DNA of 64,000 bases, taken from contig JBMOOG010000001.1 in the NCBI GenBank assembly GCA_049324535.1, forward strand, positions 620,001 through 684,000, read 5' to 3'. The stretch comes from JBMOOG01 sp049324535 (GTDB lineage: Bacteria; Pseudomonadota; Alphaproteobacteria; Rhodobacterales; Rhodobacteraceae). The position numbers and the translations under genes were made by a program. Positions 34,134 through 42,310 of the stretch are shown here, piece by piece. Within the stretch, counting starts at the first letter, position 1; every line of letters starts with the position of its first letter. The notes under the pieces are model-generated. The model was not told the DNA's origin and made no database searches. It worked only from the letters and a program-made list of their open reading frames with translations.

Positions 34134-35093
34134 ATGACGGGCAAGCGCCGGATGGCCGGGCAGATCAGCGGCGAGAATGTCGTGATCGAGGTCGCCTGGA
34201 TGTATTACCAGGAGGGGCTCAATCAGAAGGACATCGCGGACCGTCTGGGCATCTCGCGCGCGACCGTGGTGAACTACCTCCAGGAAGCGCGCGAGCAGGG
34301 GCTGATCCGCATCACGCTCGCCGATCCCGCCTTCACCACCCATCGCCTTGCCAGGGCGCTCTGCGAGCGTTTCGGATTGCGCGCGGCCTATGTGGTGCCC
34401 GACCAGGGCGCCGGGCTCGAGGAGGCCTTCCTGCGGGTGGTCCACGGAGCGGCCGACTGGCTTCCGGCGCTGCTCGCGCCCGGCGACCGTCTGGGCGTCG
34501 CCTGGGGCCGAACCGTCTACGAGATCGCCGAGGCGGTCGAGCCGCATCGGGTCGAGGACATGACGGTGCTGCAGCTCGTGGGTTCGATGGCGACGCCCTA
34601 CGGCTTCACCGCCGAGGCCTGTTCGACCCGGCTTGCGCAAAGGCTTTCGGCGCGCTGCCTCAACCTCCATGCGCCCGCGGTGGTCAGCCGGGCCTCGCTT
34701 GCTGCCGAGCTCAGGGAAGAGCCGATCCTGAGGGCCCAGCTCGACCAGCTGGAAACGGTGAACAAGTTCCTGTTCTCGGTCGGCACCGCCGAGGCCGACA
34801 GCCACATCGTGTCCTCGGGGCTCGCCACGCGGGCGGATCTCGACTGGCATGTCGCGCGGGGGGCGGTGGGGGTGATCTGCGGACGCTTCATCGACGCCAG
34901 CGGCCGCCCGATCGAGGGGGCGATGGAGGAGCGCATGATCGGCATCACGCTCGACCGGCTCGTGGGTCTCGAGATGGGCATCCTGGTCACGCCGGGCCAT
35001 GACAAGATCGTCGCCACCCGGGCCGCGATCCGCGGCGGCTACGTCACCCATCTGGTGACGGGAATGAGCGTCGCCGAAGCGCTTCTCGGCTGA
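34134..35093 (+). CDS. SorC-family sugar-phosphate-binding transcriptional regulator
   Basis: A 319-residue regulator. The N-terminal helix-turn-helix is at residues 29-50 (LNQKDIADRLGISRATVVNYLQ), followed by the SorC effector domain with LGVAWGRTVYEIAEAV, LQLVGSMATPYGFTAEACSTRLAQ, FSVGTAEADSHIVSSGL and AIRGGYVTHLVTGMSVAEALL. Such regulators bind phosphorylated sugars and usually act as tetramers. It lies divergent to the aldolase gene and beside mtnA, so its effector is probably an intermediate of the locus such as a pentose 1-phosphate or ketose 1-phosphate (inference). Confidence 0.88.
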   Translation: MTGKRRMAGQISGENVVIEVAWMYYQEGLNQKDIADRLGISRATVVNYLQEAREQGLIRITLADPAFTTHRLARALCERFGLRAAYVVPDQGAGLEEAFLRVVHGAADWLPALLAPGDRLGVAWGRTVYEIAEAVEPHRVEDMTVLQLVGSMATPYGFTAEACSTRLAQRLSARCLNLHAPAVVSRASLAAELREEPILRAQLDQLETVNKFLFSVGTAEADSHIVSSGLATRADLDWHVARGAVGVICGRFIDASGRPIEGAMEERMIGITLDRLVGLEMGILVTPGHDKIVATRAAIRGGYVTHLVTGMSVAEALLG

Positions 35094-35094
35094 G

Positions 35095-35119
35095 GCTTCT
35101 TCTTCGCGCAAATACCCCC
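35095..35119. repeat. Dispersed 25-base rhodobacterial-type intergenic element, copy 1
   Basis: GCTTCTTCTTCGCGCAAATA followed by CCCCC. A second copy, inverted and differing at one base, occurs at 53564-53588. Both copies lie between convergent gene ends, beside hairpins. I associate the CGCAAATACCCC core with intergenic regions of Rhodobacterales genomes; that is memory, not a search. Confidence 0.6.
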
Positions 35120-35167
35120 GCCGGAGGCGTCCGCGGCCGGCCGGGCAGGCCTCCGGCGGGGATATTT
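35110..35167. terminator. Bidirectional terminator-like hairpin between regulator and mtnA
   Basis: Arms of 19 bases at 35110-35128 and 35149-35167 (AAATACCCCCGCCGGAGGC against GCCTCCGGCGGGGATATTT) pair with a single mismatch around a 20-base loop. A/T ends at both sides make it usable from either direction, fitting its place between the convergent regulator and mtnA stops. Confidence 0.7.
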
Positions 35168-35205
35168 CGGCCAGTGAGACAGGCCGGGTCTGAGACAGGC
35201 CCGGT

Positions 35206-36300
35206 TCAGCGCGCGGCCAGGTCCGGGAACATCGCCCGCATCGCCGCAGGATCCGCCGCGCAGACGCCGCGCTCGGTGATGAGGCCGGTGACGAGCGCGG
35301 CCGGCGTCACGTCGAAGGCCGGGTTGCGGGCAAGGGTGCCGTCGGGCGAGATCTGCACCTGCACGATCCGTCCCTCGGCGTCGCGGCCCTGCACATGGGT
35401 GACCTCGACCCCCGAGCGCTCCTCGATCGGGATTTCCTTCACCCCGTCCTTCACCGTCCAGTCGATCGTGGGCGAGGGCAGGGCGACATAGAAGGGCACG
35501 CCGTTGGCCTTCGCGGCCAGGGCCTTGAGATAGGTGCCGATCTTGTTGCAGACATCGCCGTTCGCGGTGGTGCGGTCGGTGCCGACGATCACCATGTCGA
35601 CCATCCCGTGCTGCATCAGATGGCCGCCGGCGTTGTCGACGATCAGCTCGTGGCTGACGCCGTGGTGGTTCAGCTCCCAGGCCGTCAGCTGCGCGCCCTG
35701 ATTGCGGGGGCGGGTCTCGTCCACATAGACGTGGACCGGGATGCCGGCTTCGACCGCGTGGTAGATCGGCGAGGTCGCGGTGCCCCAGTCGACGGTCGCG
35801 GGCCAGCCGGCGTTGCAATGCGTCAGGATGTTCACGGGCCTCCCCGGTTTCTTCGCCGCGATCTCGCGGATGATCGCAAGGCCCGCCTCGCCGATGCGGC
35901 GGTTGATCTCGACATCCTCGTCGGCGATGGCGTCGGCGCGGGCAAAGGCCGCGGCCGCGCGTTCGGACGGCGCGAGCGGCGCGAGCGTCCGGGTCATCTC
36001 GTCCAGCGCCCAGCGCAGGTTGATCGCGGTGGGCCGCGTCTCGTGCAGCACCTCCCAGGTTTCCTTGAGCGAGCCGTCCGACGGATCGGCCGCCATCTGC
36101 ACCGCCACGCCATAGGCTGCCGTGGCGCCGATCAGGGGTGCGCCGCGCACCCACATCTCGCGGATCGCGGCCGCGAATTCGGCCCGGTCGCGCAGCGGGA
36201 CGATGCGCAGCTCATGCGGCAGCCAGCGCTGGTCGATGATCTTCACGGTGCCGTCCGGCTCGCGCCAGATCGACCGGAAGGCTTTGCCGTCGATCTTCAC
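35206..36300 (-). CDS. mtnA: S-methyl-5-thioribose-1-phosphate isomerase family protein
   Basis: A 364-residue MtnA. VRGAPLIGATAAYG binds phosphate, the catalytic Cys162 is in THCNAG, and Asp242 lies in GTDRTTANGD; these correspond to Cys160 and Asp240 of the Bacillus enzyme. It should isomerise an aldose 1-phosphate such as 5-methylthioribose 1-phosphate or 5-deoxyribose 1-phosphate to the ketose 1-phosphate. GWPATVDWGTATSP replaces the more usual GALATAGYGTALG after the Cys, which may tune substrate choice. It overlaps mtnK by ATGA, and the regulator gene converges on it. Confidence 0.93.
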   Translation of the reverse strand: MKIDGKAFRSIWREPDGTVKIIDQRWLPHELRIVPLRDRAEFAAAIREMWVRGAPLIGATAAYGVAVQMAADPSDGSLKETWEVLHETRPTAINLRWALDEMTRTLAPLAPSERAAAAFARADAIADEDVEINRRIGEAGLAIIREIAAKKPGRPVNILTHCNAGWPATVDWGTATSPIYHAVEAGIPVHVYVDETRPRNQGAQLTAWELNHHGVSHELIVDNAGGHLMQHGMVDMVIVGTDRTTANGDVCNKIGTYLKALAAKANGVPFYVALPSPTIDWTVKDGVKEIPIEERSGVEVTHVQGRDAEGRIVQVQISPDGTLARNPAFDVTPAALVTGLITERGVCAADPAAMRAMFPDLAAR

Positions 36301-37565
36301 AGGTGGTCTCCCTTGTCGATGGTCCGGGCCAGGTCGAGAAGCGCCGGCATGTCGGCGATGGTTCCGGCCCCGAGGATGAGCGAGCGCCCGAGGATCAGCC
36401 CGCGCGCCTCGCAGGCCGCGCGGACACCCTCATCGGCGATGCGGTCGTATTCGGCGATATGGGCCAGCCCGAGGATCCGGCGGTGCATTTCCGCGCCGGC
36501 AAAGCCCAACGTATCGCGCCAGATCCGCGACAGCACGCCAAGGCGCGCGTCCTCGGCGGCATAGGGCTGGCCCTGGTCGGCGAACAGGCAGTCGGGGTAG
36601 AGCATTCCCGTCCGCTCGGTCCGCCAGAGCCGGGTGAACTCGGTCTCGAAGGCCGACCAGAGATCGGCGACGACCGACAGGATCCAGTCCTGATAGTCCG
36701 CCCGCGCGCCCGGGCTCGGCGCATGTCCCGGCTGGGCGTGGAAGGCCATCAGGAAGTTCGCGATCAGCATGGCGATGTCGAGCCCCATCGGCCCGTAGGT
36801 GGCGAACTCGGGATCGATCACCCGGGCTTCATCCTCGGAGACCATCACCGACCCGGTGTGCAGGTCGCCGTGCAGCATCGTCTCGGCGCGCGACGCGAAG
36901 GCGTATTTCAGATCGCTGACCGCGACCTTCAGGGCCGCGTCGGCGCGCAGCCGCGCAACCAGCGGCGCGAGGGCCGGCGTGAAGCGGTTCAGTTTCGCGT
37001 CGAACCAGGGATCGGTGAAGACAAGGTTCTCGGTGATGTCGCAGAGCTCGACGTTTCCGGCAAAGAGCGCGAGATCCGCCTTGCGCTCGGCCGCCTTCAT
37101 CGACAGGTCCGATCCGCGGAACAGCGTACGCGCGCAGAAGGTGCCGAGGCGCTGGCCGAGGCCGGCATGGCGTTTGCCGGCCATGAGGTCGTGACGCAGG
37201 ATCACGTGCCGGCCGAGATACTCCATGACGATGATCGCCTGGGTCTCGTCGAAATGGTAGACGGCGGGCACCGCGCCGGGATCGCGCGCCTCCTGCCGGA
37301 TGAGCGCGTTGTATTCGAAGAAGGCGCGGCGCAGGGGCAGGGGCCAGCTGTCGCCCACCAGCCGGACATAGGGCAGCGCCTGCTTCACCACGGCGGCGCC
37401 CTTCGGGCTTTCGACGATGAAGACGAGGTTGAGGTTGCCGTCGCCGACCTCGCGCACGCGCCAGCCGGCGCTGTGGCCCAGACGGTCGGCAAGCGCCGCA
37501 ACCGTGCCGAGCCGCACGGGCAGGCTCTCGGGGGTGAGTGCCTCGTAGGCCGATGCCGTCGTCAC
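36297..37565 (-). CDS. mtnK: S-methyl-5-thioribose kinase
   Basis: A 422-residue kinase with the protein-kinase-like fold of MtnK. GDGNLNLVF (residues 41-49) is the glycine-rich loop, Lys61 the ATP-contacting lysine, HGDLHTGS (232-239, Asp234) the catalytic loop, and DPEFATYGPMGLD (from Asp251) the metal-binding segment. It phosphorylates 5-methylthioribose, and in relatives 5-deoxyribose, at C1. The GTG start at 37565 is chosen because an unusually strong GGAGGAAGG ribosome-binding site lies 5-13 bases upstream. Divergent from the ABC operon and translationally coupled to mtnA. Confidence 0.93.
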   Translation of the reverse strand: MTTASAYEALTPESLPVRLGTVAALADRLGHSAGWRVREVGDGNLNLVFIVESPKGAAVVKQALPYVRLVGDSWPLPLRRAFFEYNALIRQEARDPGAVPAVYHFDETQAIIVMEYLGRHVILRHDLMAGKRHAGLGQRLGTFCARTLFRGSDLSMKAAERKADLALFAGNVELCDITENLVFTDPWFDAKLNRFTPALAPLVARLRADAALKVAVSDLKYAFASRAETMLHGDLHTGSVMVSEDEARVIDPEFATYGPMGLDIAMLIANFLMAFHAQPGHAPSPGARADYQDWILSVVADLWSAFETEFTRLWRTERTGMLYPDCLFADQGQPYAAEDARLGVLSRIWRDTLGFAGAEMHRRILGLAHIAEYDRIADEGVRAACEARGLILGRSLILGAGTIADMPALLDLARTIDKGDHL

Positions 37566-37654
37566 GTTCCTTCCTCCACATGGGGGCCGATCGCACCGGG
37601 CGCGACCGGACACACTCTGCGTCTCCCGCATCAGGATTTCGAGTCTGGCAGCAT

Positions 37655-37677
37655 TTGTCAAATGGTATTGACTTTTG
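37655..37677 (+). promoter_or_regulatory. Operator candidate upstream of the ABC/transketolase/RLP operon
   Basis: The 23-base element begins TTGTCAA and ends in ATTGACTTTTG. It contains a perfect GTCAA-N6-TTGAC dyad (37657-37672) and a second TTGACT at 37675-37680. On the opposite strand 37661-37656 reads TTGACA, a perfect -35 hexamer for mtnK. A closely matching element lies in the aldolase promoter (34075-34097). The divergent mtnK and ABC operons could both be controlled from here. Confidence 0.55.
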
Positions 37678-37719
37678 ACTGATGGGGCCTCTAGCTGGCG
37701 GTGGATGGAGGAGGATGGC

Positions 37720-39231
37720 GTGGTCGAGGCGGCAATCCGGATTGCTGGTCTGAGAAAGGCGTTCGGCCGCAACCAGGTGTTGCGGGGCGTCGATCTGGTC
37801 ATTCCGGCCGGGCAGGTGACGGTGCTGATGGGGGCGAACGGCGCCGGCAAGTCGACGCTGGTCAAGATCCTCTGCGGCGTGCATGCGGCCGATTCCGGCG
37901 AGGTCCGGCTGGCCGGCGCTCCGCACGCGCCGCGGTCGCCCGCCGAGTCGTTGCGCGCCGGGGTCGTCACCGTGCACCAGAGCATCAACGACGGGGTCGC
38001 GGCGGATCTGGATGTCGCCTCGAACCTGATGCTCGATCATCTTGCCTCGGGCGCGGGCGTGTTCCTGAACGGGCGCCGCCTGCGCGAACGGGCGCGCGCC
38101 ATCGCGGCCGAGGTCGGACTGGCCGCCGACATGCGCGGCAAGGTCGCCGACCTGTCGCTGGCCGACCGGCAGCTCGTGTCGATCGCGCGGGCCATGGCGC
38201 AGCATCCCAAGGTCCTGATCCTCGACGAGCCCACGTCGTCGCTGTCCGCAGCCGAGACCGAGCGGCTTTTCGCGCTGATCGACCGGTTCCGGGCGCAGGG
38301 TGTCGCGATCCTCTACATCTCGCACCGGATGTCGGACATCCGCCGTCTGGCTGACCGGATCGTGTCGATGCGTGACGGAGCCATCGCCGGCACCTTCGAG
38401 GGCAAGCCTCTCGATTATTCCGGCGCTGTCCGCGCCATGCTCGGCCACGAGATGACCGAGGCCGGCATCGTCATCCCGGAGGCCGGACCGGTGGTGCTTG
38501 AGGTCGAGGGGCTGGTGCTCAAGCCGGGTGCGCGCCCCTTCGACCTTGTCGCGCGCGAAAACGAGGTGGTGGCGATCACCGGGCTGGTCGGCAGCGGCAA
38601 GACCGAGCTGGCCTCGACGCTCTTCGGTCTCAGCCAGCCGCTGGCCGGCCGCCTGCGGCTGGACGGCCGGCCCTACGCGCCGCGATCGGCCGCCGAGGCG
38701 ATCGGCGCGGGCGTGTTCCTGTCGGCCAAGGACCGGCTGACCAACGCGGTCGTGTCGGATTTCGACATCACCCGCAACCTGACGCTGCCCTTCACCGACC
38801 GGCACTCGGGCCTCTTCGGGCTCATCCGCCGGCGGTCCGAAGGTGCGACCGCCGCGCGCATGATCGAGGCGATGGGCATCGTCTGCCAGTCGGCCCGCGA
38901 CGGGATCCTGACGCTCTCCGGGGGCAACCAGCAGAAGGTCGTGGTCGGCCGCTGGATGGCCGAGGCCTCGCGGCTTCTCATTCTGGACGAACCCTTTCAG
39001 GGCGTGGACATCAAGGCGCGCCGCGACATCGGCCGCCGGATCCGCGACACCGGCCGCGACCGGGCGACGCTGGTCATGGTCGCGGAACTGGACGAGGCGC
39101 TGGAAGTGGCCGACCGGGTGCTGGTGATGAGCGAGCATTCCATCGTCGGCGAACACCGCAACGAAACGATCGACGTTGCCGCGATCATGGCCCAGGTGGT
39201 CGAGGCGGCGCAGGGCACGAGGGCGGGATGA
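37720..39231 (+). CDS. Ribose-type ABC importer, ATPase with two nucleotide-binding domains
   Basis: About 503 residues with duplicated ATPase domains as in RbsA/XylG/MglA. Domain 1: Walker A GANGAGKST (residues 38-46), Walker B LILDEP (166-171). Domain 2: GLVGSGKTE, a canonical LSGGNQQK signature and LLILDEPFQGVD. Domain 1 has LSLADRQ in place of LSGGQ, usual for this subfamily. The GTG start at 37720 is chosen because GGAGGAGGA lies 5-13 bases before it; an ATG at 37705 is possible but lacks a ribosome-binding site. First gene of a six-gene operon; its stop overlaps the permease start (ATGA). Confidence 0.9.
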   Translation: MVEAAIRIAGLRKAFGRNQVLRGVDLVIPAGQVTVLMGANGAGKSTLVKILCGVHAADSGEVRLAGAPHAPRSPAESLRAGVVTVHQSINDGVAADLDVASNLMLDHLASGAGVFLNGRRLRERARAIAAEVGLAADMRGKVADLSLADRQLVSIARAMAQHPKVLILDEPTSSLSAAETERLFALIDRFRAQGVAILYISHRMSDIRRLADRIVSMRDGAIAGTFEGKPLDYSGAVRAMLGHEMTEAGIVIPEAGPVVLEVEGLVLKPGARPFDLVARENEVVAITGLVGSGKTELASTLFGLSQPLAGRLRLDGRPYAPRSAAEAIGAGVFLSAKDRLTNAVVSDFDITRNLTLPFTDRHSGLFGLIRRRSEGATAARMIEAMGIVCQSARDGILTLSGGNQQKVVVGRWMAEASRLLILDEPFQGVDIKARRDIGRRIRDTGRDRATLVMVAELDEALEVADRVLVMSEHSIVGEHRNETIDVAAIMAQVVEAAQGTRAG

Positions 39232-40232
39232 ACAAGGGTGTCTCGGGCGTGGACTTCGCCATCCGCTACGGCTTCCTGATCCTGATGGCGGCGCTGGTCC
39301 TCTATTTCAGCGTGACCGCGCCGGGATTCGTCAGCCCGCAGAGCGCGGTCTTCATCCTGCAATCGGTGGCGATCACCGGCATTCTCGCGCTGGGCGTCAC
39401 CGCGACGCTGGTGGTCGGAGGCTTCGACCTGTCGATCGGCGCGGTGGCCACCTCGGCGCTGATGCTGTCGGCCTATGCCATGGTGATCTGGGAGACGAGC
39501 GCGCTCACCGCGGTGCTTCTCTGCCTTGCCATGGGGGCGCTGGTCGGGCTCATCAACGGCTTTCTCGTCGTCAGGATGAAGGTGCCCGACCTTCTGGCGA
39601 CGCTGGGCATGATGTTCCTGCTGCTCGGGCTGCAGCGCATCCCGACCGAGGGGCGGTCGATCTCGACCGGCATGGCGCTGCCCGACGGGTCCAGCGCCAC
39701 CGGCACCTTCTCGGAAGGCTTCCTGATGCTCGGCCGCTACCGGATCGGCGATCTGGTGCCGCTTTCGGTGGTGTTCCTGATCGTGATCGCCGTGCTGGTC
39801 TGGGTGTTTCTCGAACTGACGCGCCATGGCCGCCTGATGTATGCGATCGGGTCGAACGCGCAGGCCGCCTCGCTCGCGGGGGTGCCGGTGAACCGCTACA
39901 AGGTGACGGCCTACGTGATTTCGGGCGTGCTCGCCTCGGTGGGGGGCATCCTGCTCGCCGCGCGTCTGGGGCGCGGCGACGTGGCCTCGGGCAACAACCT
40001 TCTGCTTGATGCGGTGGCGGCGGCGCTGATCGGCTTTGCGGTCCTCGGCGCGTCGAAACCCAACGCCTTCGGCACCGCCATCGGCGCGCTTTTCGTGGGC
40101 ATCCTGCTTCAGGGGCTGACCATGCTCAACGCCCCCTACTACACCCAGGACTTCATCAAGGGCGCGGTTCTGGTCGTCGCGCTCGTCTTCACCTTCGCGC
40201 TGTCCGGCAGAGGAGGCCGGGGGCGCGCCTGA
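39228..40232 (+). CDS. Ribose-type ABC importer, permease
   Basis: A 334-residue integral membrane protein of the BPD_transp_2 (RbsC) family with eight to ten hydrophobic segments. GVTATLVVGGFDLSIGAVATSALMLSA is the family signature and AIGSNAQAASLAGVPVNRYKVTAYVISG is the conserved ATPase-coupling loop. A single permease gene implies a homodimer. The GFDLS motif and position between ATPase and binding protein support a pentose-like or related cyclic substrate. Confidence 0.92.
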   Translation: MNKGVSGVDFAIRYGFLILMAALVLYFSVTAPGFVSPQSAVFILQSVAITGILALGVTATLVVGGFDLSIGAVATSALMLSAYAMVIWETSALTAVLLCLAMGALVGLINGFLVVRMKVPDLLATLGMMFLLLGLQRIPTEGRSISTGMALPDGSSATGTFSEGFLMLGRYRIGDLVPLSVVFLIVIAVLVWVFLELTRHGRLMYAIGSNAQAASLAGVPVNRYKVTAYVISGVLASVGGILLAARLGRGDVASGNNLLLDAVAAALIGFAVLGASKPNAFGTAIGALFVGILLQGLTMLNAPYYTQDFIKGAVLVVALVFTFALSGRGGRGRA

Positions 40233-40256
40233 CCACTGCAACCGGGAGGATATGGA

Positions 40257-41294
40257 ATGATCTCGAGACGGACCTTTGCGGCGCTGATCGGCGGCGTCGC
40301 GCTGCTGCCGGGGCTGGCGCTGGCCGCCGACATGCCGGCGCCCTTCGACAAGCCCGCCGACGTGAAGATCGCGCTGGTGCGCTATCTGTCGACCGGCGAC
40401 TTCTTCCAGGCCTACCTGTCGGGCGTGGAGAACCAGGCCAAGGCGCTGGGCGTGGATCTGCGGGTGTTCGACAGCCGCCAGGACGCCGCGCTTCAGGCCG
40501 ACATGGTCGATCAGGCGATCGCGCTCGGCGTCAACGGCATCATCGTCCAGCACGGCCTGACGGAATCGATGAAGGATGCGGTGCAGCGCGCGGTGGACGC
40601 GGGCATCAAGGTTGTGGCCTTCGACGTCAACGTCGACAACCCGGCCGTTCCGCAGATCGAACAGTCGGACCGCGACCTGGCCCGGCTCGCGCTGGAACAG
40701 GCGATCAAGGACAACGGCGAAGCCTGGACCGCGGGCTATGTCTACGTGCCGGGCATCGCGCCGCTCGATCGCCGCGACGAGACCTGGAAGGAGTTCAAGG
40801 CCAAGTATCCGGGCATCAACCAGGTGGCCGAGTTCGGCACGCTCGACAACCCGATCGCCAACTCGGTGGCGAACCAGGCGCGCTCGGTGCTGTCGGCGCA
40901 TCCCGACATCACGGTGATGTTCGCCCCCTATGACGAATTCGCCAAGGGCGTGTTGATCGCGGTGGACGAGGCCGGCATGGCCGACAAGATGTCGGTCTAT
41001 TCGGCCGACGTCTCGACCGCCGACATCGCCGAGATGCGCAAGCCCGGCTCGGCCTGGAAGGCCACCGCCGCGACCAACCCGGCCGTGGTCGGAGAGGTGT
41101 CGGTGCGCGCGCTCGCCATGCTTCTGGCCGGCGAGGATCCGGGCCACAACGTGATCGTGCCGCCGACGCTCATCACCCAGGCCATGCTGAACGACGCCGA
41201 CATCAAGAACATGGAAGAACTCGGCGCCAAGGTGCCGGCCTTCGCCCATGCCGATGTCGCGGTGCCCGCCTGGATGCCGCTGCCGCCGCGCTGA
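40257..41294 (+). CDS. Ribose-type ABC importer, periplasmic binding protein
   Basis: A 345-residue type I periplasmic binding protein. The leader ISRRTFAALIGGVALLPGLALAA contains a twin-arginine-like SRRTF, so export by Tat is possible. The mature part shows the RbsB pattern: ALVRYLSTGDFFQAYLSGVENQAKALG, a hinge with VVAFDVNVDNPAVPQIEQSD, and MFAPYDEFAKGVLIAVDE. Aromatic and acidic residues in the two lobes are consistent with sugar binding. A very strong GGGAGGATAT ribosome-binding site precedes the ATG, and a stable hairpin follows the stop, which would give this subunit higher expression. Confidence 0.9.
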   Translation: MISRRTFAALIGGVALLPGLALAADMPAPFDKPADVKIALVRYLSTGDFFQAYLSGVENQAKALGVDLRVFDSRQDAALQADMVDQAIALGVNGIIVQHGLTESMKDAVQRAVDAGIKVVAFDVNVDNPAVPQIEQSDRDLARLALEQAIKDNGEAWTAGYVYVPGIAPLDRRDETWKEFKAKYPGINQVAEFGTLDNPIANSVANQARSVLSAHPDITVMFAPYDEFAKGVLIAVDEAGMADKMSVYSADVSTADIAEMRKPGSAWKATAATNPAVVGEVSVRALAMLLAGEDPGHNVIVPPTLITQAMLNDADIKNMEELGAKVPAFAHADVAVPAWMPLPPR

Positions 41295-41312
41295 ACCTTG
41301 CGATAGCCTTGG

Positions 41313-41338
41313 CGGACCCCGTTCGCGCGGGGTCCGCG
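41313..41338 (+). terminator. Intra-operon hairpin after the binding-protein gene
   Basis: GCGGACCCCG and CGGGGTCCGC form a perfect 10-base-pair stem with a 6-base loop, followed shortly by CTTTCC. It sits in the gap between the binding protein and the transketolase genes. This looks like a partial terminator or mRNA-stabilising hairpin that lets the transporter be made in excess over the enzymes. Confidence 0.65.
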
Positions 41339-41367
41339 CCTTTCCTGACCGACGACGGAGACCGGCC

Positions 41368-42309
41368 TTGCGCAACATGAAGTCCACCGAGGAGATCGCG
41401 CTCGGCATCCGGCGCCGGGTGTTCGAACATTCGATGCGCAACAACGGCGGCTATCTCTCGCAGGCCTGCTCGGCCGCAGAACAGCTTGCCTTCCTCTACA
41501 ACGAGGCGCTGAACCTCGGCCCCTCGACCATGCCGATGATCCCGCCGCCCTTCGGTGGCGTGCCGTCCGCGTCGAACCCCGGCTATGTCACCGGCGCGGG
41601 CTACAACGGCCCCTTCACCCCGGAGTACGACCGGCTGTTCATCGCGCCCGCCCACTATGCGCTGGTCGCCTACGCCTGTCTGATCGAGACCGGCCGCATG
41701 GCGCCCGAGGGGCTCGAGATGTTCAACCGCGACGGATCCTCGGTCGAGATGATCGGGGCCGAGCACTCGCCGGGGATGGAGGTGCACAACGGCACCCTCG
41801 GCATCGGGCTTTCGACCGGGGCGGGGCTCGCCTGGGGCCGCAAGCGCCGGGGCGAATCCGGTCAGGTCTGCGTGTTCATGTCCGACGGCGAAGTGCAGGA
41901 GGGCCAGACCTGGGAAGCGGTGCAGGCCGCCGCGCATCACGGCATCGACAATCTCTGGGCGATCATGGACGTGAACCGCCAGCAATGCGACGGGGCGATG
42001 GATTCGGTGATGACCGTGGGCGACATCGCCACCAAGCTGCGCGACTTCGGCGCGGTGGTGGCCGAGGTGGACGCCCATGACCTTGACGCGCTGCGCCAGG
42101 CCAGGGCCACCCCGCACGAGGGGCGCCCGCTCATCATCCTCGCCCATTCCTCGCCGACGAAGGGCATGGAGTTCCTCATGCGCCGCTTCCCGCGGCTGCA
42201 CTACGTGCGGTTCAAGTCCGAGGCCGAGCGGGCCGAGATGAACGTGGCGATTGCCGCCGAGCTGGGCATCGCGCCCGTCGATCTGGCGACCGAACAGGGA
42301 GGGCACTGA
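41368..42309 (+). CDS. Transketolase, N-terminal (TPP-binding) subunit
   Basis: About 310 residues carrying only the pyrophosphate-binding half of transketolase. The TPP motif MSDGEVQEGQTWEAVQ...DVN lies at about residues 168-200, and GAEHSPGMEVHNGTLGIGLSTGAGLAWG is the substrate/TPP loop. A TTG at 41368 is 7 bases after a GGAG ribosome-binding sequence and is used here; the ATG at 41377 is the alternative, three codons shorter. The two-gene transketolase layout is common in sugar-specific catabolic operons. It should act with the next gene's product as a heterotetramer. Confidence 0.88.
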   Translation: MRNMKSTEEIALGIRRRVFEHSMRNNGGYLSQACSAAEQLAFLYNEALNLGPSTMPMIPPPFGGVPSASNPGYVTGAGYNGPFTPEYDRLFIAPAHYALVAYACLIETGRMAPEGLEMFNRDGSSVEMIGAEHSPGMEVHNGTLGIGLSTGAGLAWGRKRRGESGQVCVFMSDGEVQEGQTWEAVQAAAHHGIDNLWAIMDVNRQQCDGAMDSVMTVGDIATKLRDFGAVVAEVDAHDLDALRQARATPHEGRPLIILAHSSPTKGMEFLMRRFPRLHYVRFKSEAERAEMNVAIAAELGIAPVDLATEQGGH

Positions 42310-42310
42310 C

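Noticed and set aside
37675..39231. ATPase start at 37675 or 37705
   Set aside because: The 37675 frame begins within the operator and the ATG at 37705 has no ribosome-binding site, whereas GTG 37720 is properly spaced from GGAGGAGGA.
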